In this document: one piece after another, positions 7,991 through 16,516 of the stretch
Layout of the letters: each line of letters opens with the position of its first letter
Position numbering within the stretch: position 1 is the stretch's first letter
NCBI RefSeq assembly: GCF_004340875.1
Contig: NZ_SLXQ01000005.1
Location: forward strand, 62,001 to 126,000
Length of the DNA stretch: 64,000 bases
Reading direction: 5' to 3'
From: Tamaricihabitans halophyticus
GTDB taxonomy: Bacteria; Actinomycetota; Actinomycetes; Mycobacteriales; Pseudonocardiaceae
Notes under the pieces: model-generated
Seen by the model: only the letters and a program-made list of their open reading frames with translations
Told to the model about the DNA's origin: nothing
The model's database searches: none
Program-made: the position numbers and the translations under genes

Positions 7991-8157
7991 ACGCGTGAGA
8001 CTAGCTCAGCAAATTCCTACCGCAAGGGTGATCCGCAATCGAATCGTAAGCAAGGCCGTGCGCAGCTAGATCGCCCATACGCGTGGGTGATACCGGTCGG
8101 TAGGGTTATCCGCGATCGCCGCCTAACCTAGGTGTATCGGCGAGTCGGGGAGGAACT

Positions 8158-8805
8158 TTGATCAAGGTGATGCTGGCGGACGACGAGGACCTCGTCCGCT
8201 CCGGCCTGCGCACGATGCTGTCCAAAGTCGCGGACATCGAGATCGTGGCGGAATGCGCGGACGGCACCAGGGTGGCCGAGATCGCGCGCAGATACCATCC
8301 GGACGTCGTGCTGCTGGACATCCGAATGCACGACACCGACGGGATCGCCGCGCTTCGCCAGCTCCAGCAGCTGCCGCAACCGCCCCGGACGGCGATGCTC
8401 ACCACCTTCGACGTCGACGAGTACGTCAACGACGCGCTCCGGCTCGGCGCGAGCGGCTTCCTGCTCAAGGACATCGAGCCAACCGCGCTGGTCAAGGCCA
8501 TCCGGGACCTGGCGCGCGGCGGCGCGGTACTCGACCCCGGCGTGGCCGCCAGGCTGGTCGACGCGGTCGCCGATCGTGACCGCGCAGCGGCCCCGGCAAG
8601 GGAACTGCTCGCCGCCCTGTCCGACCGCGAACGCGAGGTCGCCGGGCTGATCGGCCAGGGCATGTCCAACGCCGAGATCGGTGCCACGCTGCACCTGTCC
8701 GAGGCGACGGTCAAAGGCTACGTTTCCTCCGTTCTGGACAAGATCGGCGCGAACAACCGGGTACAAGCCGCCCTGCTCGCCTATCGGGGTGGCCTGCTTG
8801 GCTGA
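8158..8805 (+). CDS. NarL/LuxR-family DNA-binding response regulator
   Basis: The 215-residue protein has an N-terminal receiver (residues 1-120; acidic pair near the start, phospho-acceptor Asp about 54 in VVLLDIRM, conserved Lys in LLKDIEP) and a C-terminal GerE/LuxR helix-turn-helix ([20 protein letters not shown] ... [17 protein letters not shown]). The start is TTG 8158 preceded by GGAGGAA. No histidine kinase gene adjoins it: mprB, two genes on, belongs to the mprA partnership and is not of the NarX/DesK type. It is therefore an orphan here and its signal is unknown. Confidence 0.88.
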   Translation: MIKVMLADDEDLVRSGLRTMLSKVADIEIVAECADGTRVAEIARRYHPDVVLLDIRMHDTDGIAALRQLQQLPQPPRTAMLTTFDVDEYVNDALRLGASGFLLKDIEPTALVKAIRDLARGGAVLDPGVAARLVDAVADRDRAAAPARELLAALSDREREVAGLIGQGMSNAEIGATLHLSEATVKGYVSSVLDKIGANNRVQAALLAYRGGLLG

Positions 8806-8828
8806 TCTTCTAAAGCCAAGCTCGCTCT

Positions 8829-8844
8829 CTCAGGCTCAGCTCAG
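8829..8844 (+). promoter_or_regulatory. Candidate MprA box upstream of mprA
   Basis: CTCAG occurs at 8829-8833 and again at 8840-8844, 11 bp apart (one helical turn), with a third CTCAG at 8835-8839 between them. The outer pair has the same spacing and same trailing GG as the pair upstream of pepD (12971-12986). MprA in mycobacteria autoregulates its operon and activates pepD through short direct repeats, so these are the likely binding sites. Confidence 0.6.
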
Positions 8845-8866
8845 GGCGAGGGGTAACACTAGAGCC

Positions 8867-9562
8867 ATGCGCATCCTTGTTGTCGACGACGATCGGGCCG
8901 TTCGCGAGTCGCTTCGCCGCTCGCTGGAGTTCAACGGCTATACCGTGCAGCTGGTCGCCGACGGTCAGCAAGCCATCGAATCGGTGTCCGTGGACCGGCC
9001 GGATGCGATGGTGCTCGACGTGATGATGCCACGACTGGACGGCCTGGAAGTCTGTAGACGGCTCCGCGGCACCGGCGATGACCTGCCGATCTTGGTGCTG
9101 ACCGCGCGTGAAACGGTCTCCGACCGAGTTGCCGGGCTGGACGCGGGCGCCGACGACTACCTCCCCAAGCCGTTCGCGCTCGAGGAGTTGCTCGCCAGAC
9201 TGCGTGCGCTGCTGCGCCGATCCACGCCAGACAGCGGTGCCGACACGGCGCCCGCGGCGGAACTGAGCTTCGCCGACCTGCGCCTCGATCCGGGCACCAG
9301 GGAGGTGCACAGGGGAGACCGGCCGATCAGCCTCACGCGCACCGAGTTCACCCTGCTCGAACTGCTGCTCGCACACCCGAAACAGGTGTTGACCCGGACC
9401 CGCATCCTGGAAGAGGTGTGGGGCTACGACTTTCCAACCTCGGGCAACGCCCTTGAGGTTTACGTCGGCTACCTGCGCCGCAAGACCGAGGCAGAAGGCG
9501 AACCGCGCCTGATCCACACCGTGCGTGGCGTGGGATATGTACTGCGCGAGACGCCACCGTGA
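8867..9562 (+). CDS. mprA: OmpR-family response regulator MprA
   Basis: This 231-residue regulator has a receiver domain (acidic pocket DDD 7-9, phospho-acceptor Asp51 in [16 protein letters not shown], Lys in [14 protein letters not shown]) and a C-terminal winged helix ([20 protein letters not shown] ... YVGYLRRK ... [12 protein letters not shown]). It is paired with mprB by a 4-bp overlap, and pepD follows further down. In M. tuberculosis the MprAB system senses envelope stress and controls pepD, sigB and sigE. The ATG at 8867 was chosen because the receiver starts at once; direct CTCAG repeats lie 23 bp upstream. Confidence 0.93.
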   Translation: MRILVVDDDRAVRESLRRSLEFNGYTVQLVADGQQAIESVSVDRPDAMVLDVMMPRLDGLEVCRRLRGTGDDLPILVLTARETVSDRVAGLDAGADDYLPKPFALEELLARLRALLRRSTPDSGADTAPAAELSFADLRLDPGTREVHRGDRPISLTRTEFTLLELLLAHPKQVLTRTRILEEVWGYDFPTSGNALEVYVGYLRRKTEAEGEPRLIHTVRGVGYVLRETPP

Positions 9563-10959
9563 GTGAAGCTTCGACGCAGACCGCGCCGGGTATCGGACAA
9601 CAGCTGCGGTTCTCACTGCGTCGCAGGGTCACTTTGCTCGCCACCCTGTGTGTCGCCTGCGCGGTCGCGCTGGTTTCGGCCGCCGCGTTCGTCACCGTGC
9701 AGACCAATCTGTACCAACAACTCGACGACACGCTGGAACGGCGGGCGCAGAACGCGTTGCAGGACCGGACGATGGCTCAGTCGCAGACCCAGCGCTTTCC
9801 CGCGGCCTTCCTTTCGCTCACGGATACCGAGTTCGCGCTGATCGACCCGGGCGGGCAGAGCGCGGTGGACGTCGGCCAGAGCGTGCCGCCGATCGGCAAC
9901 GAGGAACGCCTGGTCGCGGCGGGAGCGGATGATCATTCGCTGCGCACCGACACCAGATCGGACACCAGGGTGCTGGCCGTGGCTTACGAGGACGGTCTCG
10001 CGCTGGTCGTGGCGCAACCCCTCGGGCCAACCCGCACCGCGCTGGGCAAACTCGCCATCGTGTTGGTACTGGTCGGCGGCGCCGGCATCATCCTGGCCAC
10101 CCTTGCCGGGATGGCGGTCGCCCGCGGTGGGCTGCGACCGGTCCAGCGGCTGAATCAGGCGACCGAACACGTGGCGCGCACCGGCGAACTGCGGCCGATC
10201 CCGGTGACCGGCGATGATGAATTGGCCAGGCTGACGCAAAGCTTCAACACCATGCTCGGCGCGCTCGCCGAATCCCGCGCGCGTCAGCAGCAGCTCGTCG
10301 CCGATGCCGGGCACGAGCTGCGCACCCCGCTTACCTCGCTGCGTACGAATATCGAGTTGCTGGTCGCCGCCCAGGCAGCCGACTCGCCTCGACTGTCCGA
10401 TGCGGACCGTGCGGAACTCGACGCCGACGTCCGTGGTCAGCTGGACGAGCTCACCCAGCTGATCGGTGACCTGGTGGAGCTGGCCAGAGAGGATGCGCCG
10501 CGTGCGGAGTTCGAGCGGCTGGAACTGGCCGAGGTGGTGGAACGGGCGCTGGACCGCGCGCGCCGGCGCGCCGGGGACGTGCGGTTCGAAGTAACCCTGC
10601 ACCCATGGTCGTTGAACGGTGACTCGAGTGTGCTTGAACGCGCGGTGCTGAACTTGTTGGACAATGCGGTGAAGTTCAGCCCACCCGGTTCGGTGGTTCG
10701 AGTCGGGTTGACCCCGACCGGGCCAGGCAGCGCTCGGCTGGACGTGGCTGACTCGGGGCCGGGCGTCGCGGAGGCCGACCGGCCGTGGGTTTTCGACCGG
10801 TTCTACCGCTCGTCCGAGGCACGTACGATGCCCGGCTCAGGTCTCGGCCTTGCGATAGTGCAGCTGGCCGCCCGGCGGCACGGTGGCACCGTGCAGGTCG
10901 GTTCGGCCGAGGATGGTGGCGCACTGTTCACCCTCTGGTTGCCCGGCGCACCCAGCTAA
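9559..10959 (+). CDS. mprB: Sensor histidine kinase MprB
   Basis: The 466-residue kinase has two membrane helices (about 24-46 and 162-187) flanking an extracytoplasmic sensor of about 115 residues. A HAMP linker, a HisKA domain with phospho-acceptor His near 252 ([13 protein letters not shown]) and an ATP-binding domain follow, with N-box [15 protein letters not shown] and GSGLGLAIV. It begins with GTG overlapping the mprA stop. It acts at the plasma membrane and phosphorylates MprA in response to cell-envelope stress, with DnaK and unfolded extracytoplasmic protein as reported mycobacterial inputs. Confidence 0.93.
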   Translation: MSEASTQTAPGIGQQLRFSLRRRVTLLATLCVACAVALVSAAAFVTVQTNLYQQLDDTLERRAQNALQDRTMAQSQTQRFPAAFLSLTDTEFALIDPGGQSAVDVGQSVPPIGNEERLVAAGADDHSLRTDTRSDTRVLAVAYEDGLALVVAQPLGPTRTALGKLAIVLVLVGGAGIILATLAGMAVARGGLRPVQRLNQATEHVARTGELRPIPVTGDDELARLTQSFNTMLGALAESRARQQQLVADAGHELRTPLTSLRTNIELLVAAQAADSPRLSDADRAELDADVRGQLDELTQLIGDLVELAREDAPRAEFERLELAEVVERALDRARRRAGDVRFEVTLHPWSLNGDSSVLERAVLNLLDNAVKFSPPGSVVRVGLTPTGPGSARLDVADSGPGVAEADRPWVFDRFYRSSEARTMPGSGLGLAIVQLAARRHGGTVQVGSAEDGGALFTLWLPGAPS

Positions 10960-10967
10960 TCTCCGTG

Positions 10968-10990
10968 TTTGATTGTGTAGAATTTTGATT
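10968..10990 (+). promoter_or_regulatory. AT-rich direct repeats upstream of the DeoR gene, possible operator
   Basis: TTTGATT occurs at 10968-10974 and 10984-10990, 16 bp apart, in a strikingly AT-rich strip of this high-GC window. DeoR-type regulators often bind repeated AT-rich half-sites at their own promoters. The strip is the only obvious promoter region between mprB and the DeoR gene. Confidence 0.4.
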
Positions 10991-11019
10991 AGTTTGTAGT
11001 GATCCAGTGGGGAGGTTTG

Positions 11020-11811
11020 GTGCTCGCTCGGCAGCGGCAGGCGGTGATCCTGGACGAGGTGCGCCGGACCGGCGCGGTTCGGGTCGCTGAACTTGTCGAA
11101 CGGCTCGGCGTCTCCGATATGACCGTGCGCAGGGATCTCGACGTCCTCGCCGGCAGGGGAATGCTGGAGAAGGTGTACGGCGGCGCGACCGCCGTCGCCG
11201 GGCGGAGCACCGACGAGCCGGGGTTCGAGGCGAAGTCGGTACGCCAGCTGGCGCAGAAGGAGGCGATCGCGGCAGCCGCCGCCGAACTGGTTCGGCCGGG
11301 AACCGCGATCGGGATCTCCGCGGGAACCACGACCTGGACCTTCGCCCGGTTCCTCGACGCCGTACCCGGCCTGACCGTGGTCACCAATTCGATCAGGGTC
11401 GCCGACGTACTGCAGGCCGCCAGCCAGACCGACCGGACCGTCGTGCTCACCGGGGGCGTGCGCACTCCCTCGGATGCCCTTGTTGGCCCGGTGGCCGTGC
11501 ATGGCCTGCGCCGGCTGCACCTGGATCTGGTCTTCCTTGGCGTGCATGGCATAGCCGCCGGCCCTGGCTTCACCACGCCGAATCTGATGGAAAGCGAGAC
11601 CGATCGCGCCTTTGTGGACGCCGCGAGCCGGCTGGTCGTGCTCGCGGACAGCTCTAAATGGGGCACCATCGGAATTTCCACGATCGCCGAACTTGCCGAG
11701 GCGAACGTGGTGGTCAGCGATGACGAGCTGGCCGAGGACGCGCGGCAGGCGTTGACCGAGCAGGTTGGGGAGCTGGTGCTCGCGCCGGTCGGCGAGTCGG
11801 GTGGGGCATGA
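11020..11811 (+). CDS. DeoR/GlpR-family transcriptional regulator of sugar metabolism
   Basis: The 263-residue protein has the family HTH at the N-terminus (VRVAELVERLGVSDMTVRRD, about residues 18-40, then LDVLAGRGMLEKVYGGA) and the DeoR C-terminal sensor with KEAIAAAAAELVRPGTAIG, SAGTTTWTFARFL, VVLTGGVR and VVLADSSKWG. The sensor binds a phosphosugar. GTG 11020 is preferred because GGAGG lies at 11011-11015. It overlaps galT by 4 bp, so it probably controls galactose-1-phosphate use. The upstream AT-rich repeats may be its operator. Confidence 0.88.
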   Translation: MLARQRQAVILDEVRRTGAVRVAELVERLGVSDMTVRRDLDVLAGRGMLEKVYGGATAVAGRSTDEPGFEAKSVRQLAQKEAIAAAAAELVRPGTAIGISAGTTTWTFARFLDAVPGLTVVTNSIRVADVLQAASQTDRTVVLTGGVRTPSDALVGPVAVHGLRRLHLDLVFLGVHGIAAGPGFTTPNLMESETDRAFVDAASRLVVLADSSKWGTIGISTIAELAEANVVVSDDELAEDARQALTEQVGELVLAPVGESGGA

Positions 11812-12926
11812 GCAGGGTGCGTCGCACGGTTCGAACACTCGCGGATGGCCGCGAGATCATCTACTACGACGAGGAACCATCCGGCCAGCCGCGCAGCACC
11901 GAGGACACCAGGGATCTCCCGCCAGTGCGTCCGGGCACGGAAATCCGCCGCGACCCGCTGACTGGGGAGTGGGTCGTGCTGGCCGCGCATCGTCAGACAA
12001 GGACCTACCGCCCACCGGCCAACGCGTGTCCGCTGTGTCCTAGCCGGCCTGGTTCGGCAACGGAGATCCCGGAGAGCGACTACGACGTAGTAGTTTTCGA
12101 GAACCGGTTCCCTTCTTTCGCGCAAGGCGTGCCGGCCGTTGGGTCCACTGTGGAAGGGTCGCCGCTCGTGCCGAGCGCCGGTGGGATCGGCCGGTGCGAG
12201 GTGGTCTGCTTTACCAGTGACCACAACAGGTCCTTCGGCGAGCTCAGCCCGCGGCGGGTACGTACCGTGCTGGACGTGTGGGCAGACCGCACCGAGGCAC
12301 TAGCCGAGGTGCCCGGCGTGCGCCAGGTGTATCCCTTCGAGAACAGGGGTACCGAGATCGGGGTAACCCTCGATCACCCGCACGGACAGATTTACGGATA
12401 CCCGTTCACTACCCCGAAAACCGAGCGGATGCTTGCCGTCGCGCGCGACCACCGGCGGGACACCGGCAGGGCCGTTTTCGGTGATCTGCTTGCCGCCGAA
12501 CGGGCCCATGGGCAGCGTGTGCTGGTTTCCTCGGCGCACTGGACGGCTTTCGTGCCACCCGCCGCGCGCTGGCCGGTGCATGTACTGCTCGCGCCACACC
12601 GTCAGGTGCCGGATCTGCCCGCGCTGACCCAGGCCGAGCGGGACGATTTCGCCGAGGTTTACCTCGCGTTGCTGGGCATGCTGGACGGCCTCTACGGTCG
12701 ACCACTGCCCTATGTCGCAGGCTGGAACCAAGCGCCGGTACAGTCCGAACAGGAACTGAGTTGGCTGCACCTCGAAGTGCTTTCGGTACTGCGCGCCAAG
12801 GACAAGCTGAAATATCTGGCCGGTTCGGAATCCGGTATGGCGGTGTGGATCAACGACACGACACCGGAACAGATGGCCCAGCGCCTGCGTGCGGCAGGTG
12901 ATCGGCGTACCGTGCGGGACAGGTAG
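11808..12926 (+). CDS. galT: Galactose-1-phosphate uridylyltransferase GalT
   Basis: The 372-residue enzyme exchanges UMP between UDP-glucose and galactose-1-phosphate in the Leloir pathway. Visible are the N-terminal substrate region (RRDPLTGEWVVLAAHRQTRT), a zinc-type CPLC pair, the FENRFPSF segment and the active-site HPHGQIYGYPF around residue 190, with the UMP-accepting histidine. A second histidine region near the C-terminus (SWLHLEVL) matches the HxH metal site region. It is translationally coupled to the DeoR regulator (ATGA). No galK or galE adjoins it; galU lies 29 kb away. Confidence 0.93.
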   Translation: MSRVRRTVRTLADGREIIYYDEEPSGQPRSTEDTRDLPPVRPGTEIRRDPLTGEWVVLAAHRQTRTYRPPANACPLCPSRPGSATEIPESDYDVVVFENRFPSFAQGVPAVGSTVEGSPLVPSAGGIGRCEVVCFTSDHNRSFGELSPRRVRTVLDVWADRTEALAEVPGVRQVYPFENRGTEIGVTLDHPHGQIYGYPFTTPKTERMLAVARDHRRDTGRAVFGDLLAAERAHGQRVLVSSAHWTAFVPPAARWPVHVLLAPHRQVPDLPALTQAERDDFAEVYLALLGMLDGLYGRPLPYVAGWNQAPVQSEQELSWLHLEVLSVLRAKDKLKYLAGSESGMAVWINDTTPEQMAQRLRAAGDRRTVRDR

Positions 12927-12970
12927 CTCGGACAGGTAAGTCGGAAATTCAGTAAAAACCCAAGCAAGAG

Positions 12971-12986
12971 CTCAGCAAGCTCTCAG
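12971..12986 (+). promoter_or_regulatory. Candidate MprA box upstream of pepD
   Basis: CTCAG at 12971-12975 and CTCAG at 12982-12986, 11 bp apart and followed by GG, reproduce the outer pair upstream of mprA. The box lies just before the first possible pepD start codon (12994), which favours the ATG at 13009 or a later start for translation. Confidence 0.6.
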
Positions 12987-13008
12987 GGCACGGATGCACA
13001 GTGGTTAC

Positions 13009-14427
13009 ATGAGCGACAAAGATGCTGGCGAGCAGGAGTTCGACGGCCGCGATGCGCCGGCCGAGCGGACAGATCAGGGTGGTCTGGGCGGTCCTGCCAG
13101 CGGCAGCACCGCCGAGGCGGCGGATGCGAGTCCGTGGTCAGCGGCGGGGCAGGCCGCGCGGCAACCTGCCCCGGAAGGTCAGCAGCCGCCCGAGCCGGAT
13201 CCGGCGGCCACACCCCCTTCGGGGATCTACCGCATAGGCCCGCAGGGAACCGGGCGACTACCGGGCAGTTCGTACGGACCGGGGGCGGCGCCGCCCCCGC
13301 CGCCCGGGTACCAGATGTCAACCGGTATGCCGGGCGGTCGTCCCGGCGGTTCGACCCAGCTGAGCGGCAGGACGAAGCTCGTCGCCGGGGTCGCGGCGCT
13401 CGCCTTGGTGGTCGGTGGGGCGGCAGGTGCGCTCGGCGGCCAGCTGTTCGGCGACTCCGGCGGCCCCTCGGTCAGTTCACTCGATACGCCTCCGCCGGCG
13501 AGGCAGGCATCCGATGCCCCGGAAGGTTCGATCGAATCGGTGGCGCAGAAGGTCACCCCGAGCGTCGCCCAGTTGCAAGTGCAGGGCGCGCAGGGAGCTT
13601 CGGAAGGCTCCGCGTTCGTGATCAGCACCGACGGTTATCTGCTCACCAACAACCACGTGGTGGAAGGGGCGAAGCAGGGCGGCGCGATCCAGGCGGTGTT
13701 CCACGACGGGACCAGGGCTTCGGCTGAGGTTGTTGGCACCGACCCGAATGCCGACCTTGCCGTGGTCAAGGTCGAAGGGGTGGACAACCTGACCCCAGCC
13801 GATCTTGGTCGTTCCGATGATCTGAACGTTGGCCAGCAGGTAGTGGCGATCGGCTCGCCCTACGAGCTGTCCGGCACGGTGACCTCCGGGATCGTCAGCT
13901 CGTTGCAGCGTCCGGTCCGCGCGGGCGGGCAGGACGGCACTCAGGCAACCGTGCTCGATGCCGTACAGACCGATGCGGCGATCAACCCTGGAAACTCCGG
14001 TGGCCCACTGGTGAACATGAAGGGCCAGGTCATCGGGATCAACTCGGTGATCTACAGCCCCGGATCCGCGTCCCAGTCCAGTGCGGGGTCAGTGGGTATC
14101 GGCTTCGCCATCCCGATCGACCAGGCTCGACGCACCGCCGAGGAGATCATCGACAAAGGGTATGCGACGCAGACAGTGCTCGGGGTCAGCGTTACCGACG
14201 GGCCCAACGGTGGCGCGCTGATTGGCGACGTGACGGGCGAACCCGCCTCGGGAACCGACTTGAAGTCCGGGGACGTTGTGACCAAAGTAGACAATCGATC
14301 GATCGACAGCGCGGACGCGCTCGTCGCGGCGGTGCGCTCGAATGCGCCAGGGGACAAGGTAACTCTCACGGTCGGTGATTCGAACACGATCGACGTGACG
14401 TTGGGCGGCCAGCGGGTCGGGGGCTAG
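13009..14427 (+). CDS. pepD: Membrane-anchored HtrA-family serine protease PepD
   Basis: The layout is a cytoplasmic Pro/Gly-rich N-terminal region (about 120 residues), one membrane helix (LVAGVAALALVVGGAAGALGG), a trypsin-like protease domain with His216 (TNNHVVEGA), Asp249 (PNADLAVVKV) and Ser330 (NPGNSGGPL), and a C-terminal PDZ domain (LGVSVTDGP ... GDVVTKVDN). The protease faces outward and handles misfolded envelope proteins. In M. tuberculosis it is a target of MprAB and feeds back on SigE signalling; the shared CTCAG boxes support the same wiring. ATG 12994 is an alternative start. A strong terminator follows. Confidence 0.92.
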   Translation: MSDKDAGEQEFDGRDAPAERTDQGGLGGPASGSTAEAADASPWSAAGQAARQPAPEGQQPPEPDPAATPPSGIYRIGPQGTGRLPGSSYGPGAAPPPPPGYQMSTGMPGGRPGGSTQLSGRTKLVAGVAALALVVGGAAGALGGQLFGDSGGPSVSSLDTPPPARQASDAPEGSIESVAQKVTPSVAQLQVQGAQGASEGSAFVISTDGYLLTNNHVVEGAKQGGAIQAVFHDGTRASAEVVGTDPNADLAVVKVEGVDNLTPADLGRSDDLNVGQQVVAIGSPYELSGTVTSGIVSSLQRPVRAGGQDGTQATVLDAVQTDAAINPGNSGGPLVNMKGQVIGINSVIYSPGSASQSSAGSVGIGFAIPIDQARRTAEEIIDKGYATQTVLGVSVTDGPNGGALIGDVTGEPASGTDLKSGDVVTKVDNRSIDSADALVAAVRSNAPGDKVTLTVGDSNTIDVTLGGQRVGG

Positions 14428-14453
14428 TCGCAACGTCATCCGGTAATCCGGAA

Positions 14454-14488
14454 AACGCGGGCAGGGCATCCAACGCCCTGCCCGCGTT
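14454..14488 (+). terminator. Intrinsic terminator after pepD
   Basis: A perfect 14-bp stem (AACGCGGGCAGGGC with GCCCTGCCCGCGTT) around a 7-nt loop lies 26 bp after the pepD stop and is followed by TCTTAT. It ends the mprAB-pepD segment. Confidence 0.85.
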
Positions 14489-14508
14489 CTTATGCGCGGA
14501 GCCCGGTC

Positions 14509-14534
14509 ACCGCAAGATCCCTAAAGATTGCGGT
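14509..14534. repeat. REP-like palindromic element, copy 1
   Basis: The 26-bp unit has arms ACCGCAA/TTGCGGT around a conserved core GATCCCTAAAGA. The same unit occurs 200 bp downstream (14709-14734) and inverted at 59540-59565 with two differences in the core. The match to copy 2 continues through TTCGGGG. It is a dispersed intergenic repeat family. Confidence 0.75.
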
Positions 14535-14708
14535 TCGGGGCGCCTGCGACCAGCGTTAGCTCGTTAACCTTAAAGAACGCGGTCACACCCAGTCACTCCA
14601 GGATCCCTCAGGAATGCGATTCAACGGACCCCGGCTACCGCGCCCCTCACTAACGGTTTCTCTTCAGAACGCGAACACGGGACGTCACCGAATCTGCCGC
14701 GTCCGGTA

Positions 14709-14734
14709 GCCACAAGATCCCTAAAGATTGCGGT
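14709..14734. repeat. REP-like palindromic element, copy 2
   Basis: This is the same element as at 14509-14534; it differs only at the first arm (GCCACAA instead of ACCGCAA). Copies 1 and 2 are exactly 200 bp apart and both are followed by degenerate TTCAGAACGCGGTCAC-like motifs (about 14566, 14660 and 14763), suggesting a larger duplicated intergenic unit. Confidence 0.75.
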
Positions 14735-14841
14735 TCGGGGAGCCCCACCGCTTGCCGACGTTTCCCTTCAGAGCGTGGTCGCCGGGCGTCGGCGGTCATC
14801 GAAATCCGCGAACGAACGCTGGCTCGGGACACTAACCAGCC

Positions 14842-14871
14842 TTGACCGACAGATGTACACCACGTATACAT
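14842..14871 (+). promoter_or_regulatory. Promoter and overlapping GntR-type operator of the ABC importer/amidohydrolase operon
   Basis: TTGACC (14842-14847) and TATACA (14865-14870) are separated by 17 bp, a good SigA-like promoter. A 19-bp near-palindrome, ATGTACACCACGTATACAT (14853-14871), covers the spacer and -10. Its complement shares 12 of 14 positions with a site upstream of the GntR/FCD gene (22422-22440). A repressor bound here would block RNA polymerase. Confidence 0.7.
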
Positions 14872-14918
14872 AGAGAATACCTTGCTCGTGGTTGGCATCG
14901 CTCAAGGAGCCCGCGCCG

Positions 14919-16514
14919 ATGAGTCCATGGATCCAGAGCCGTCGTGCATTCCTTCGAGCCAGCGCGGTAGCCGCTGGGGCCGTGGTACTTGGCGGCTGCG
15001 GTGATGGCACCGGCCTGGACCCCGCGCTGGACAACGTCACGCCGGCCGCGGCGGGCGAGCCGAGCCGGGGTGGCGTACTGCGGTACGGACTTTCCACCGA
15101 TCCTTCCAACTTCGAGCCGCATGTCACCTCGGGCGCGGCGGCCGACGTGGTGTGCCAGCTCTGCTACAACGGGCTGCTCGCCTACGACGACGAGGGCGAG
15201 ATCGTCGGAGATCTGGCCGCCGAGCACGGCTGGGTCGATGAGCGCACCTACCAGGTCCGGCTGCACCCCGAGGTGTACTTCCACGACGGATCCCGGATGA
15301 CCACAAGCGATGTGGTCTTCTCGTTCCGCCGGATGCTGGATCCGGCAACCGCGGCCAGCGCAGGGCCGCTGCTGGACGGGCTCGAGGAAGTTCGCGCCAC
15401 CGGCCGCGACACCGTGCTGTTTCGGCTGCGCGAGCCAAATGCCGCGCTGCCGTCCGCGCTTGCCTCGCCGAGCGCGAACGTGGTCTCCGAAGCATGGATC
15501 AATTCCGGGGTCGATCCGAAAACGACGATGATGGGCACCGGGCCGTTCCGCTTCGAAGAGCGGATTCCCGGCGTCAGCTTGACCTTCCGCCGGTTCGACA
15601 ACTACTTCGTGCCTGAGCTGCCTTATCTGAACGCGATCCAGTTCGTGCCGATGGAGGACGATTACGCCAGGGTGACCGCCCTTCGTTCGGCCACAGTGGA
15701 CATGATCGATTACGTGCCGGCCACGCACTTCGGGGTGATCCAGAGTAATCCCAAACTGCGCCTCGTCTCGGACAATACCTTTGGCTTCGGCTGGGTCGGG
15801 TTCGTGACGAGCAAGCCACCATTCGACGATGTGCGGGTGCGCAAAGCCGTCGCGCTTGCCCTTGATCGCCAGTCGATTCTGGACACCGCGTTCCTTGGCA
15901 ACGGCGAGACCATGACTGGCTCGCTGATCTCCCCGGAGATCGCCAGCTACCCACGCCGGCTGGCCGGCACGGTTGAGCACGATCCTGATCAGGCGAAGTT
16001 CCTACTCCGCAAGGCAGGTCGACGGAATCTCACGCTTCCGGTGGTCACTACCAGCAGCTACTCGGTGATCTCCCGGCCGGCGGAAGCGATGCTGCCGGGG
16101 CTTCGCGCGGCGGGTATCGATGTTCAGCTCGTCCGGCAGGAGTGGTTGTCTTTCCGGGAAACCGTGTCCGCCAAGACGTTTCCGGTGCATTCCTGGGGGT
16201 CCGCGCCGTCCTACGGCGATCCGGACGCGTTAAGAGATTTTGTCGGCACGGGCGGTTCGTTCGCCACGAATCTGGACTTCTCCGATGAACGGGTCGATTC
16301 GCTGCTCGCGCAGGCCAGGCGAGCCACCGACGACGGCTTACGCGAGGAGCTCTACTACGAACTGGAGAAACGGGTACTCGACCTGATGCCGATGACCTAC
16401 ACGGTTCGGCGAGAGCAGGGCGAGGCGCACCACGACTACGTCCGGGGCTTCCGGCATCCACCCAAGGGGGCTTGGACACAGACCAGTCTGCGTCGGACCT
16501 GGCTGGAAAGGTAG
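14919..16514 (+). CDS. ABC transporter substrate-binding lipoprotein (DppA/OppA family)
   Basis: The 531-residue binding protein starts with a twin-arginine-type signal (SRRAFLRASA) and lipobox LGGCG, so it is exported and lipid-anchored outside the membrane. It has family-5 solute-binding features: GGVLRYGLSTDPSNFEPH near the start, a GTGPFRFEE segment and a C-terminal VDSLLAQARRATD ... LMPMTY stretch. ATG 14919 has AAGGAG nine bases upstream. It heads an operon with two permeases, an amidohydrolase, a nitrilase-type enzyme and a fused ATPase, so its ligand is probably a cyclic or acyclic amide or a small peptide. The ligand itself is not predictable. Confidence 0.9.
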   Translation: MSPWIQSRRAFLRASAVAAGAVVLGGCGDGTGLDPALDNVTPAAAGEPSRGGVLRYGLSTDPSNFEPHVTSGAAADVVCQLCYNGLLAYDDEGEIVGDLAAEHGWVDERTYQVRLHPEVYFHDGSRMTTSDVVFSFRRMLDPATAASAGPLLDGLEEVRATGRDTVLFRLREPNAALPSALASPSANVVSEAWINSGVDPKTTMMGTGPFRFEERIPGVSLTFRRFDNYFVPELPYLNAIQFVPMEDDYARVTALRSATVDMIDYVPATHFGVIQSNPKLRLVSDNTFGFGWVGFVTSKPPFDDVRVRKAVALALDRQSILDTAFLGNGETMTGSLISPEIASYPRRLAGTVEHDPDQAKFLLRKAGRRNLTLPVVTTSSYSVISRPAEAMLPGLRAAGIDVQLVRQEWLSFRETVSAKTFPVHSWGSAPSYGDPDALRDFVGTGGSFATNLDFSDERVDSLLAQARRATDDGLREELYYELEKRVLDLMPMTYTVRREQGEAHHDYVRGFRHPPKGAWTQTSLRRTWLER

Positions 16515-16516
16515 CC

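Noticed and set aside
10837-12224. Long minus-strand frames opposite DeoR and galT
   Set aside because: They mirror two genes with clear HTH and HPHGQ motifs and have no start context.
14832-15980. Long minus-strand frame opposite the solute-binding protein
   Set aside because: Composition is atypical and no motif is seen, whereas the plus strand has Tat signal, lipobox and SBP features.
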